DNA from: CAWECB01 sp963807465 | GTDB taxonomy: Bacteria > Patescibacteriota > Minisyncoccia > Minisyncoccales > Minisyncoccaceae | Reading direction: 5' to 3' | DNA: 64,000 nt | Assembly: GCA_963807465.1 (NCBI GenBank) | Contig: CAWECB010000002.1 | Coordinates: 62,001-126,000, forward strand | Shown: positions 31,828 through 40,689 of the stretch, in pieces | How positions within the stretch are numbered: the stretch's first letter is position 1 | How the letters are laid out: each line of letters opens with the position of its first letter | Notes under the pieces: generated by a model | Seen by the model: only the letters and a program-made list of their open reading frames with translations | What the model was told of the DNA's origin: nothing | Database searches by the model: none | Program-made: the position numbers and the translations under genes

Positions 31828-31901
31828 GCGAGATTAGTACAGTGGTAGTACGTCTGCTTCCCAAGCAGAGGACGCCGGTTCGATCCCGGTATCTCGCTCC
31901 A
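31828..31901 (+). tRNA. tRNA-Gly (anticodon CCC) overlapping the next start codon
   Basis: Acceptor GCGAGAT pairs with ATCTCGC, the anticodon arm is TCTGC-TTCCCAA-GCAGA and the T-arm is CCGGTTCGATCCCGG. The encoded CCA occupies 31899-31901, and its final A is the A of the ATG that starts the downstream gene. Confidence 0.93.
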
Positions 31902-33166
31902 TGAAGTTCCATCTCAAAACATACGGCTGTAAACTGAATCAGGCCGATTCCGAGTTGTTAAGAGGATTATTATCTAACGAATATGAAGAAGCCTCAAAAG
32001 AAGAGGCTGATTTCGTAATACTGAATACCTGCGGAGTCGTAGAAAGGACGGAAAGGAAGATACTCAAAGACGCCATGGAGCTGAAGAAAAAAGGCAAGAA
32101 GGTAATCATCTCCGGATGCCTTCCTTTGATTTCTCCCGAAGCATGCCAAAAAATAGCTGACGGGATATTGGGGCCGTCTAATATTTCTTCCATCGATTCT
32201 TTAGTTAGGGATGTTCTGAAGAATAGGAAGCCGTCTATCGTCAATGATATTAAAATTGATAAAGCGAAGCTGTGCTCGAACAAAAAGAGGATAAATAAAG
32301 AAAGCTGTTCTGCCATCGTTGCCATTTCCGAAGGGTGCCTCGGCGGGTGCTCTTACTGCGCCACCAGGTTCGCAAGGAAAAAACTTAAGTCGTTCGGCAT
32401 CAAGAATATTGTCAAAGAAATCAAGGAGGCGCTTTCCGAGGGGTACAAAGAAATACAGCTGACCTCCCAGGATTTGTCGGTTTATGGTTTGGATAAAGGG
32501 AAACAGGCACTTCCGGAGCTGCTTAAGAAGATTTCTGGAATAAAAGGAGAATTCAGGCTTAAACCGGGAATGATGAATCCGGGATATGCCAGGAAAATTC
32601 TTAAACCGTTGTTATCCGCTTACGAATCGGACAAGCTATATAAATTCATTCATCTACCCCTTCAATCCGGAGATGACGAACTGCTTAAGAAGATGAATAG
32701 GGGATATACGGTAAAAAATTTCCTGGAAGTATGCAAAGCTTTCAAAAAAAAGTTCAGGAATAGTATCATCGCCACTGATATCATCGTCGGCCACCCCCTA
32801 GAAACCGAAAAGATATTCAAAAAGACATTGAAGGTCATTAAAGAGGTCAAACCCGATATTATACATATCTTCAAGTTCTCTAAAAGGAAGGGAACTCCCG
32901 ATTTCAAGCTTAAAGATTATCCGGATAGAATCAAGAAAGACAGATCGAGAATATTGACCGATATTTTCACCAATCTAAACATGGAGAAGAATAAGAAAAT
33001 GATGAATAAATCATTTGAAGTTCTGATTGTTGAAAAAAGAAAGGGGAAATACCTAGGAAGGACTAATTCGGGTAGGGCAGTAGTCTTAGATAGGGGAGAA
33101 ATAGGTGCTTTTGCTAAGGTTAAAATCGTTGACTACAGATGGAATTATTTGGTTGGAAAATATTGA
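31901..33166 (+). CDS. tRNA t6A37 methylthiotransferase, CDKAL1/archaeal-like
   Basis: The 421-residue radical-SAM enzyme converts t6A to ms2t6A at tRNA position 37. It has the UPF0004 domain starting MKFHLKTYGCKLNQADSE, cluster cysteines in LNTCGV and SGCLP, the radical-SAM triad in EGCLGGCSYCATRFARKKLKS, and a C-terminal TRAM-like domain (about residues 360-421). The CLGGCSYC form resembles archaeal and eukaryotic MtaB (CDKAL1) more than bacterial MtaB or MiaB, from memory. The start fits the family exactly, leaving no leader: the ATG uses the last base of the tRNA-Gly. The t6A substrate depends on tsaC at 18280. Confidence 0.85.
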   Translation: MKFHLKTYGCKLNQADSELLRGLLSNEYEEASKEEADFVILNTCGVVERTERKILKDAMELKKKGKKVIISGCLPLISPEACQKIADGILGPSNISSIDSLVRDVLKNRKPSIVNDIKIDKAKLCSNKKRINKESCSAIVAISEGCLGGCSYCATRFARKKLKSFGIKNIVKEIKEALSEGYKEIQLTSQDLSVYGLDKGKQALPELLKKISGIKGEFRLKPGMMNPGYARKILKPLLSAYESDKLYKFIHLPLQSGDDELLKKMNRGYTVKNFLEVCKAFKKKFRNSIIATDIIVGHPLETEKIFKKTLKVIKEVKPDIIHIFKFSKRKGTPDFKLKDYPDRIKKDRSRILTDIFTNLNMEKNKKMMNKSFEVLIVEKRKGKYLGRTNSGRAVVLDRGEIGAFAKVKIVDYRWNYLVGKY

Positions 33167-33191
33167 CAATACGACAAAAATCATTTATAGT
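33163..33191 (+). promoter_or_regulatory. Promoter of the 33227 NUDIX gene
   Basis: TTGACA (33163-33168) and TATAGT (33186-33191) are spaced 17 bp. A short GACC/GGTC hairpin (about 33198-33212) precedes the SD GAGGTGA, as also seen at 26969-26995. Confidence 0.7.
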
Positions 33192-33226
33192 ATTACTGAC
33201 CTAAATCTGGTCAATGAGGTGAACCG

Positions 33227-33766
33227 ATGACAATTGCAAAGCCGACTATCGGAGTATTCGGATATCTGTTCGATCGTAAGGGAGAACTGCTCTTAAAAAG
33301 AAGGGGCAAAGACGAATCTCTCCCGGGAGACTGGGACCTACCAGGCGGGGGAGTTGAATTCGAAATTGCCCTAGGGGCACTTGACGAAAGACTCGTCCGG
33401 GAGGAACTCGCGCGAGAAATCAAAGAAGAAACCGGGATTGAGATACCCCTTCTCCAAGCGATGCCGCCAATGTATCCGGCAATCTCTAAGAAAGGAAGGG
33501 ACTGGGCTTTCGGAATAATGGTCGGCGAGGTCGAAATTCCAGAAACAGAAAACATAAGATATGTTTCTCTGGATGAACTGGAAGAGCTTGCCAATGGCCC
33601 CATCGGCAACAGGCTGGTGAGTGGTGTTGGCAAAAGGATGCACCGACTGTGCCTACGGGGAATTGCCTCGAGAGACAGCCACAGCCCTGACCAAAAAAGA
33701 GCCGGTGAAAGGCTCCAACGGATTCAGACGGAATGGGAACAAACCATTCCAACATGCGCACGCTGA
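33227..33766 (+). CDS. NUDIX hydrolase
   Basis: The 179-residue protein has a clear Nudix fold: FGYLFDRKGELLLKRRG, LPGGGVEFEIALGALDERLVREELAREIKEETGIEI. The box carries the canonical REIKEETGI end, with a few extra residues between the GGG turn and that end. The C-terminal 45 residues are basic and low in structure. The start is set by GAGGTGA. The substrate is not predictable. It has its own promoter and terminator. Confidence 0.82.
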   Translation: MTIAKPTIGVFGYLFDRKGELLLKRRGKDESLPGDWDLPGGGVEFEIALGALDERLVREELAREIKEETGIEIPLLQAMPPMYPAISKKGRDWAFGIMVGEVEIPETENIRYVSLDELEELANGPIGNRLVSGVGKRMHRLCLRGIASRDSHSPDQKRAGERLQRIQTEWEQTIPTCAR

Positions 33767-33794
33767 AATATTCAGACGATGCGCTTCTTTTTTT
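33756..33794 (+). terminator. Intrinsic terminator
   Basis: Outer GCGC/GCGC and inner CTGAA/TTCAG pairs form an interrupted stem followed by TTC and a T-run. Confidence 0.6.
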
Positions 33795-33927
33795 ATTATC
33801 CCTAAAATGATAATATTGAATAGGAATATTAATCTTCTTTGCCAGAACCGTGGGGGAAAGATTGTTCCAAATGCCCTAATTGTTGTTTTGATTTTAAAAA
33901 TATGGTATATTTTTAGTATAAATACCT

Positions 33928-35124
33928 ATGGAAAATAAAACCAAATACATTATTTCTCTCGTTCTTATAGTTGTCGCGTTCATTGCTGGATTCTATTTTA
34001 ACCAGTTCTTGCTTCAGCAGTATTACAAGACCGCTTACTCGGTAGACGGAATCGATTTCTCGATGCTAAAGAAAGTATGGGACCAGGTGAGCGTGAATTA
34101 TGTTGATCCCAGCAAGATAGACAAGACCAAGATTACTTACGGGGCGGTATCGGGGATGGTTAACGCCATCGGCGACCCGTACACGGAATTCTTCAATCCT
34201 GCTGATGCCAAAAAGCTTCAAGAAGACATTTCGGGAAGCTTTGAGGGTATCGGCATCCAAGTGGGAATCAAAGATAACCTAGTCAAGGTTATAGCCCCTA
34301 TAAAGGGAACTCCCGCCGACAAGGCCGGATTGAGGTCCGGGGATACGATATTAGCCGTAGACAAGAAGCCGACAGCAGACCTGTCCATCGATGCGGTCAT
34401 TAGTATGATGAGGGGCCCGAAGGGCACCAAAGTTACCCTTACGATAGAGCGAGAAGGAGCAAAATCGACCCAGGACATCGAGATTACGAGAGACGTAATC
34501 AAGGTTCCTTCACTAAGCTGGGAGATAAAAACGACCCCGAACGGTAAGAAAATAGCTTATTTTACTCTTTACCAGTTTTCTGATACAATTTATCAAGATT
34601 TTGAGAATGCGGCCCATCAAATTTTAAACAGCAATGTGTCGGGCATAGTCCTTGACCTGAGGAATAATCCGGGAGGACTCGTCGACCAGGAAAACAGCAT
34701 CGCCGGATGGTTCTTAGACAAAGGACAGCCGATATTGACCGAACAGGAGAGGGATGGAAGTAAGATCGAATACAAATCGGAAGGGCCTTCGAGTTTCACA
34801 ACTTACCCCATGGTCGTTTTAATAAACCAGGGTAGCGCTTCCGCATCGGAAATACTCGCCGGGGCCCTAAGAGACGACAAAAAGATAGAAACAATAGGAG
34901 AAACATCCTTTGGAAAGGGAACTGTTCAGAAGATAATCAACCTTGATGACGGCTCAGATATTAAAGTAACCGTGGCCAAATGGTTCACCCCGAGCGGAGA
35001 GAGAATACAAGACACGGGAATCAAACCCACGATCGAAGTCAAGATGACTTCAGACGATTACGATAAAAACCTTGACCCGCAACTAGACAGGGCCCTGCAG
35101 GAAATCGATAAAATAATTAAATAA
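33928..35124 (+). CDS. ctpA: C-terminal processing peptidase, S41 family
   Basis: The 398-residue exported serine protease has an N-terminal signal or membrane helix (residues 7-27), a PDZ domain (about 95-180: GSFEGIGIQVGIKDNLVKVI and GLRSGDTILAVD) and the S41 core. The catalytic serine lies in INQGSASASEILAGAL and the lysine in SFGKGTVQ. It trims or degrades envelope proteins. The gene is 5 bp upstream of rplI. Confidence 0.92.
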   Translation: MENKTKYIISLVLIVVAFIAGFYFNQFLLQQYYKTAYSVDGIDFSMLKKVWDQVSVNYVDPSKIDKTKITYGAVSGMVNAIGDPYTEFFNPADAKKLQEDISGSFEGIGIQVGIKDNLVKVIAPIKGTPADKAGLRSGDTILAVDKKPTADLSIDAVISMMRGPKGTKVTLTIEREGAKSTQDIEITRDVIKVPSLSWEIKTTPNGKKIAYFTLYQFSDTIYQDFENAAHQILNSNVSGIVLDLRNNPGGLVDQENSIAGWFLDKGQPILTEQERDGSKIEYKSEGPSSFTTYPMVVLINQGSASASEILAGALRDDKKIETIGETSFGKGTVQKIINLDDGSDIKVTVAKWFTPSGERIQDTGIKPTIEVKMTSDDYDKNLDPQLDRALQEIDKIIK

Positions 35125-35129
35125 CAAAA

Positions 35130-35582
35130 ATGAAGGTAATACTGCTACACGATGTAGAAAATCTGGGAAGAAAGAACGAGGTGAAAGACGTCCCCTCGGG
35201 ATTCGTTAGGAACTTCCTCATACCTAAAGGATTGGTCGTCCTCGCAACGGAAGAAAGCTTGGAAAAGCTTGAAACCCTGAAGAAAGCGGAAGAGGAGCAG
35301 GCCGAACAGAACCTAAAGGAAACCGAGAAGCTAGTTTCGAAACTGGACGGACAAGAGATAGAAATAGAAGCCAATACTGGAGACAAGGGACAACTGTTCG
35401 AATCCATAAACAAGCAGAGGCTGTCGGACAAGCTGAAGGAAATGGGCTACAGTGTGGAAAAGGATCAGATCGAACTCAAGAGCTCCATCAAGGAAATCGG
35501 AGAGTTTCCAATCAAGCTAAAATTCGACCATAACCTGGAAGCAGAAATAAAGATTATAATTACCGGTCAAGAAGGGAAATAG
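35130..35582 (+). CDS. rplI: 50S ribosomal protein L9
   Basis: The 150-residue protein starts MKVILLHDVENLGRKNEVKDVPSG with the N-terminal rRNA-binding domain and FVRNFLIPKGLVV, followed by the long connecting helix and the C-terminal domain. L9 is missing in some CPR groups, so its presence helps narrow the lineage. It lies between ctpA and pyrG. Confidence 0.95.
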   Translation: MKVILLHDVENLGRKNEVKDVPSGFVRNFLIPKGLVVLATEESLEKLETLKKAEEEQAEQNLKETEKLVSKLDGQEIEIEANTGDKGQLFESINKQRLSDKLKEMGYSVEKDQIELKSSIKEIGEFPIKLKFDHNLEAEIKIIITGQEGK

Positions 35583-35613
35583 ATTTTATTTCCCTTTTTA
35601 ATTTAAATAAATT

Positions 35614-37227
35614 ATGGCAAATTACATCTTCGTCGCCGGCGGCGTCATGAGTAGCGTTGGGAAGGGGGCCGCTACGGCTTCTATCGGCAGAATCCTCCAG
35701 AGCAAAGGATTCAAGGTTACAGCCGTCAAAATCGATCCCTATATTAACGTTGACGCGGGAACGATGAACCCGATTGAGCACGGAGAGACTTTCGTGACCG
35801 ATGACGGGACCGAATGCGACCAGGATGTGGGAAATTACGAAAGGTTCTTGAATATCAGCCTCTCGACCGATAATTACATGACGACCGGCAGGGTTTACCA
35901 AGCGGTAATCCAGAAAGAAAGAAATCTCGAATTCGAAGGAAGATGTGTCGAAGTGGTTCCCGATATTCCGAACGAAGTCATCTCCCGAATCGAAAAAGTG
36001 GCTAAGAAGGACAAGGCCGATTTCGTAATGATCGAAATCGGGGGAACGGTGGGTGAATACCAGAATCTTCTCTTTTTGGAAGCCGCAAGGATGATGAAAC
36101 TTAAGTATCCCAAAAAAGTTCTTTTCGCTTTGGTGACATATCTGCCCACAATCAAGACAATAGGGGAAATGAAAACCAAGCCGACCCAGACTTCAGCCAG
36201 ATTGCTTAACGAAGCCGGCATCCAGCCCGACTTCATCCTGGGAAGAGCTTCCGTGCCTTTGGATGAGCCGAGGAAAAGGAAAATTTCGGTTTTCTGCAAT
36301 CTTGATCCGAGAGATGTTATTTCCGCTCCCGACGTGGATTCGATTTATGAAATCCCCCTTAACTTTGAAAAAGACGGATTAGGAAGCAGGATATTAAAAA
36401 AGCTGGGCTTGAGAGCGAGGAAAAACGACATGAAAGAATGGGGGGCATTGATAAAAACGATTAAAAAGGAAAAGGAAACCGTGAAAATAGGAATAGTAGG
36501 GAAGTACTTTGAGACCGGAGGATTCTCCTTACTTGATTCCTACATTTCCGTCATTGAATCGGTAAAGCACGCCGCCTGGGCGAACAATAGGAATCCGGAG
36601 ATACACTGGATCTCGGCTCAGAAGCTGGAAACCGGAGAATTGAATGTATTAAAGAAATTCGACGGCATAATCGTTCCGGGAGGATTCGGCACGAGAGGAA
36701 TAGAGGGAAAGATAAGGGCGATAGAATACTGCAGAAAGAAAAAAATACCTTTCTTAGGATTATGCTTGGGTATGCAACTGGCCGTCATCGAATTTGCAAG
36801 GAATGTCTGCGGAATAAAGGACGCGACTTCGACCGAATTTAATAAGAACGCCAAGAACCCCGTCATTGATCTGATGAAAGAACAGATAGAACTCATGAAG
36901 AAGCACAAATACGGTGCAACCATGAGGCTGGGCGCCTGGGATTGCAAATTAAACAAAGGAACAACAAGCTTCAAGGCCTACAAAACTGAGATGATTTCGG
37001 AAAGGCACAGACACAGGTACGAATTCAACAATGATTACAAGGATTTGATAGTTTCCAAGGGATTAGTTATCGGGGGAGTTAATCCGGAAAAGGATCTAGT
37101 GGAAATAATTGAGTTAAAGAATCATCCTTTCTTTGTTGCTTCCCAGTTTCATCCAGAATTCAAGTCAAGACCATTGAATCCGCATCCTTTATTTAGAGAA
37201 TTCGTAAAAGTAGCCGGAAATAATTAA
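35614..37227 (+). CDS. pyrG: CTP synthase
   Basis: The 537-residue enzyme aminates UTP to CTP with glutamine. The N-terminal synthetase domain has GGVMSSVGKGAATASIGRIL, KIDPYINVDAGTMNP and GETFVTDDGTECDQD. The C-terminal class I glutaminase has GGFGTRGIEGKI, the nucleophile in LGLCLGMQLAVIEFA and the HPE of SQFHPEFKSRP. Length is normal and the frame is intact. A terminator follows. Confidence 0.96.
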   Translation: MANYIFVAGGVMSSVGKGAATASIGRILQSKGFKVTAVKIDPYINVDAGTMNPIEHGETFVTDDGTECDQDVGNYERFLNISLSTDNYMTTGRVYQAVIQKERNLEFEGRCVEVVPDIPNEVISRIEKVAKKDKADFVMIEIGGTVGEYQNLLFLEAARMMKLKYPKKVLFALVTYLPTIKTIGEMKTKPTQTSARLLNEAGIQPDFILGRASVPLDEPRKRKISVFCNLDPRDVISAPDVDSIYEIPLNFEKDGLGSRILKKLGLRARKNDMKEWGALIKTIKKEKETVKIGIVGKYFETGGFSLLDSYISVIESVKHAAWANNRNPEIHWISAQKLETGELNVLKKFDGIIVPGGFGTRGIEGKIRAIEYCRKKKIPFLGLCLGMQLAVIEFARNVCGIKDATSTEFNKNAKNPVIDLMKEQIELMKKHKYGATMRLGAWDCKLNKGTTSFKAYKTEMISERHRHRYEFNNDYKDLIVSKGLVIGGVNPEKDLVEIIELKNHPFFVASQFHPEFKSRPLNPHPLFREFVKVAGNN

Positions 37228-37253
37228 ATATTTGCTTAAGAGCTGATCGAGTT

Positions 37254-37293
37254 AGAAGCCTGCCACCCCTGTTAAGCGGTAGGCTTCTTTTTT
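37254..37293 (+). terminator. Intrinsic terminator after pyrG
   Basis: AGAAGCCT pairs with AGGCTTCT, with a partly paired upper stem, and is followed by TTTTTT. Confidence 0.82.
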
Positions 37294-37343
37294 ATGCCCA
37301 ATTCATCATCAAAAAGTTTACGATTTGGGCCCGTTTCCCAAAC

Positions 37344-37371
37344 TTGACTCCTCAAACAAATATAGTATGAT
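37344..37371 (+). promoter_or_regulatory. Promoter of the second large surface gene
   Basis: TTGACT (37344-37349) and TATGAT (37366-37371) are spaced 16 bp. The leader contains a small hairpin ACCTC-AACAC-GAGGT about 20 nt downstream of the -10. Confidence 0.6.
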
Positions 37372-37440
37372 TTAAGTATTAATGGTCGGCACCTCAACAC
37401 GAGGTCAGCGGATAGCAAATTAATCCATTTAAAAATAAAC

Positions 37441-40400
37441 ATGAACATAAAAAAAACATTAATTAATCTCGTGGTTATCGTAGCTTTAGCTATACCGTTT
37501 GCCGCGGTTTTGCCCGTAGAAGCAGCGACACCAAATTGGGATGTGACAGGAACGTGGGTGGCAACGCATACGTTTGAAGGAAATACTTACACCCATCAAA
37601 ACATCATTGTTCAAGCTCCAGACGGTACCCTAACAGGAACCGGTGGATGGGATGGCACACAGAACGGTATCCCTTTTAGTACCCCTAATACGTGGGCAAT
37701 AACCAGTGGGTCGTCTGTTTCTGGCAGCGCCATTCATTTCAACTACCACTACACTTCCGTTGAGACATGCGCTACGGACGGAACTGTTGATGCAGTAATC
37801 AATTCTGATGGTTCTATGACCGGAACATGGAGTGATAATTGCGGTAGTGGACGAACTGGCACGTGGACAACTGTTGCCGGAACAGCGAAAGTGATTAACG
37901 TTACCACTAACCCCGCAACTAGTATAACTTCAGCTGATGCAACGCTGAATGGTCTTAATGGACCTAATGACGCCACGGGGCACTCGTTCTGGGTTTCAAC
38001 ATCTCCGTTTGTCACTACGAGCCCGACTATTCCGTCTGGCGTTTATTCTACGCCTGACTTTGGCGCTATCGCCGCAAATACCACTTTCTCCGCTTCTCTT
38101 TCGTCCATTACGACCAGTGGAGTTCCTAACAATCTTCCAGCAATAACACCAAACACAACGTACTACTTTGTAGCTTGGTCTCTTGTCAACGGTACATGGT
38201 ACCCTGGCGCAGAACTAAGTTTCAAAACTGCAGAGGCTAGCCAGCCGACGATTCCAGTTTATAATGGCGGCGGTTCTTGTGGCGCTGGAAAAATTCCAGT
38301 ATTGCTTAGTAATTTAACGCAAACAGTTAATTCGACAAATCAAACACCTGTTACTGTAATCTTGCCCAATACGGGTGAATACCTTTTTGAAGCAACAGGA
38401 GATTACGGTTACGGCGGAAGTCCCAATAATAATGTAACGAATAGAGCAGATGCGGGTTATGCAACCGGCGATACTTGGGGCACCACACTAGACTCCATAT
38501 TGGGTATCTCACCCACTGCAACTTATAGGGGAGTAACATCTCTTTTGTCTGACATGGGAATGGGAACTGGACAAATGGGAATAGTCAATTGGGGGAGTTA
38601 TAGCTCAAGTCATGACTACAAATTTGATTACAATGTAACTAATCCTAATGTCCAATTCGTAATTTCCGATTGGTGGAGCACATGGTATAACGGTGGATCA
38701 AACAATAACCAAGGCGGCGTGTGGGATAATGCAGGAAACTTAACCTTGAATGTTTATCAGTGTCAGGCCGTCTTGCCGAGCGTTACTACACAAACCGCTA
38801 CTAATATGACTCTGACTGATGCAACACTTAACGGCTTCAATGGACCGGTTGCTACTACGGCCTCCTCATTCTGGGTTTCGACATCTCCATTTGTCACCAC
38901 GAGCCCGACAATTCCGTCTGGCGTTTATTCTACACCCGTCCTTGGACCGGTTGCTGCAAATACCGCCTTCTCGGCCTCTCTTTCGTCCATTACGACTAGT
39001 GGAGTTCCTGGCAATCTCCCGGCGATAACACCAAACACAACATACTACTTTGCAGCTTGGATTGAAGTTGGTGGAACTTGGTATCCAGGCGCAGTCCTTA
39101 GTTTCACCACACCAGCGCTTGCAGCTGCTTGCCCTGCCGGCACGACTCCGACTTTATTAGAAGCTGACACTGTAAATTCTGCTTCATCGACAGACACCGT
39201 AAGCACCAACCCCTTATTGAGCGGCCAGACTTACTTACTGGTTTCTTCTGGGACTTGGCAGAACAGCAACTTAAATGTCGCAGATACTGCATATGCAAGC
39301 ACCGACAATTGGACAAATTATATGGAGGGCTATAACATTGCCCCAGTTTTCCTTGGTTCGGGAGAGTTTCAATTGCAGGTAAATGACAATTTCGTCAATT
39401 GGGGAAGCTATAATACGGCGCACCAATACTCCTATTTATACACGGGAACAGGTAATCCAGTTAAACTAATGGCATTTGACGGCGACTCTACTACTAACCC
39501 TCCGACACAGAATTCTGGCTGGTACGGCGACAACTCGGGAAACCTAGCGGTTAATATTTATTCCTGTACTCCGACCACCGGTACACTCGTTGTTGAAAAA
39601 TATGCGGTCGGCGGTGATGGCACATTCTCTCTTGCTGGAAACGGTATCGGTTCTTTTACTATCACGACCACGAATGGTACTGGTAGTAAGGAATTTAATC
39701 TTGCTCCAGGAAACTACACCGTTACCGAACCGAGCGTCCTAGGCAATTGGCAACAAACCGATAACGATTGCACCAATGTATCTGTTGTTGCGGGCGGAAC
39801 TGCAACGTGTACCGTGACGAACGTAAAAATTGGAACCAAAAACCTTGGTGAAATCCGTGGCACGAAGTACGAAGATCGTGACGGAGACGGTATATTAAAG
39901 GACGGTGACAATCATCGGCTTGGAGGTGTAACGATCTATCTCGACCTCAATAATAATGGCCAGCTCGATTCTGGAGAGCCCTCTACGGTAACAAACAAGT
40001 ATGGCGATTACCGCTTTGCAAGCTTGCCAGCCGGTACATATACTGTACGCGAAGTTGTCCAGCCGGGATGGAAGCAAACCTATCCTGCGAGTGGATCGTA
40101 CAAGGTTACTTTAGCTACTGGAAAGATGATTTCTAAGAAAAATGACTTTGGAAACTTCCTCCCAGGAACCATCTCGGGCACAGTGTTCAATGACCAGAAT
40201 GGCAATCACCGAAAAGATAGCGGGGAACTAGGCCTAGCCGGCTGGACCGTCACCCTAATGCTTAATTCCGTAATTAAGGCTACGACCACGACCGATGGAA
40301 GTGGCAATTACTCCTTTACTGGTGTCGTCCCCGGAATCTACCAGGTTAAAGAAACGGTACAGTCTGGTTGGATCAATACAACCATTAATCCACTGCGGGT

Positions 40401-40527
40401 AATGGTAAATTCAGGGACTGTTTCCAAGAACGATAATTTCGGAAACCATAACGGACCGGTGAATTATAAGGGAGGACACGATTGGTGGGATAATGATAAC
40501 CATAGCCCTTTCGGCAACGGTAAATAA
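37441..40527 (+). CDS. Large secreted protein with SdrD-B-like and duplicated Fn3-like domains
   Basis: The 1028-residue protein has a signal peptide (residues 1-28, ending VEAAT), an N-terminal Trp/Gly/Thr-rich beta domain (30-145), then two copies of a Fn3-like unit (about 165-265 and 465-560) that share HSFWVSTSPFVTTSPTIPSGVYSTP-type sequence. Two related domains follow each copy (VFISDWW... and LMAFDGDS...). The C-terminus has two SdrD-B/Cna-B-like domains (EIRGTKYEDRDGDGI and TISGTVFNDQNGNHRKDSG). No sortase signal or membrane anchor is visible at the end (DNDNHSPFGNGK). It is probably a surface or released adhesin. It is a single-gene transcript. Confidence 0.8.
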   Translation: MNIKKTLINLVVIVALAIPFAAVLPVEAATPNWDVTGTWVATHTFEGNTYTHQNIIVQAPDGTLTGTGGWDGTQNGIPFSTPNTWAITSGSSVSGSAIHFNYHYTSVETCATDGTVDAVINSDGSMTGTWSDNCGSGRTGTWTTVAGTAKVINVTTNPATSITSADATLNGLNGPNDATGHSFWVSTSPFVTTSPTIPSGVYSTPDFGAIAANTTFSASLSSITTSGVPNNLPAITPNTTYYFVAWSLVNGTWYPGAELSFKTAEASQPTIPVYNGGGSCGAGKIPVLLSNLTQTVNSTNQTPVTVILPNTGEYLFEATGDYGYGGSPNNNVTNRADAGYATGDTWGTTLDSILGISPTATYRGVTSLLSDMGMGTGQMGIVNWGSYSSSHDYKFDYNVTNPNVQFVISDWWSTWYNGGSNNNQGGVWDNAGNLTLNVYQCQAVLPSVTTQTATNMTLTDATLNGFNGPVATTASSFWVSTSPFVTTSPTIPSGVYSTPVLGPVAANTAFSASLSSITTSGVPGNLPAITPNTTYYFAAWIEVGGTWYPGAVLSFTTPALAAACPAGTTPTLLEADTVNSASSTDTVSTNPLLSGQTYLLVSSGTWQNSNLNVADTAYASTDNWTNYMEGYNIAPVFLGSGEFQLQVNDNFVNWGSYNTAHQYSYLYTGTGNPVKLMAFDGDSTTNPPTQNSGWYGDNSGNLAVNIYSCTPTTGTLVVEKYAVGGDGTFSLAGNGIGSFTITTTNGTGSKEFNLAPGNYTVTEPSVLGNWQQTDNDCTNVSVVAGGTATCTVTNVKIGTKNLGEIRGTKYEDRDGDGILKDGDNHRLGGVTIYLDLNNNGQLDSGEPSTVTNKYGDYRFASLPAGTYTVREVVQPGWKQTYPASGSYKVTLATGKMISKKNDFGNFLPGTISGTVFNDQNGNHRKDSGELGLAGWTVTLMLNSVIKATTTTDGSGNYSFTGVVPGIYQVKETVQSGWINTTINPLRVMVNSGTVSKNDNFGNHNGPVNYKGGHDWWDNDNHSPFGNGK
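37987..38178 (+). repeat. Intragenic repeat of the large surface gene, copy 1
   Basis: About 190 bp recur at 38869-39060 (offset 882) with scattered substitutions. It encodes the Fn3-like unit. Confidence 0.85.
38869..39060 (+). repeat. Intragenic repeat of the large surface gene, copy 2
   Basis: This is the second copy of the 37987-38178 segment. The substitutions are mostly silent or conservative, pointing to a duplication under selection. Confidence 0.85.
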
Positions 40528-40578
40528 GTAAGATATTCAGATTTCTGTCTTCTAGGCGTATTTAGAAGACAAACAAAG

Positions 40579-40602
40579 CCCCTCCTTTTGGAAGGGGTTT
40601 TT
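40579..40602 (+). terminator. Intrinsic terminator
   Basis: CCCCTCC and GGAAGGGG pair around TTTT with one bulge, followed by five T residues. Confidence 0.82.
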
Positions 40603-40621
40603 GTGATTTAGAGAATTTCGC

Positions 40622-40643
40622 TAGTTCGAATCCTACTTACCGA
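40622..40643 (+). repeat. Degenerate copy of the CCACTTACCGAG repeat
   Basis: TAGTTCGAATCCTACTTACC is followed by GA. The second half matches the repeat core, and it again sits just after a terminator. Confidence 0.45.
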
Positions 40644-40652
40644 ACAGATAAG

Positions 40653-40675
40653 AGTCGCCGTTTAGGCGATTTTTT
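40653..40675 (+). terminator. Second hairpin terminator
   Basis: TCGCC and GGCGA pair around GTTTA, followed by six T residues. Confidence 0.65.
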
Positions 40676-40689
40676 GATACAATAAAGAC

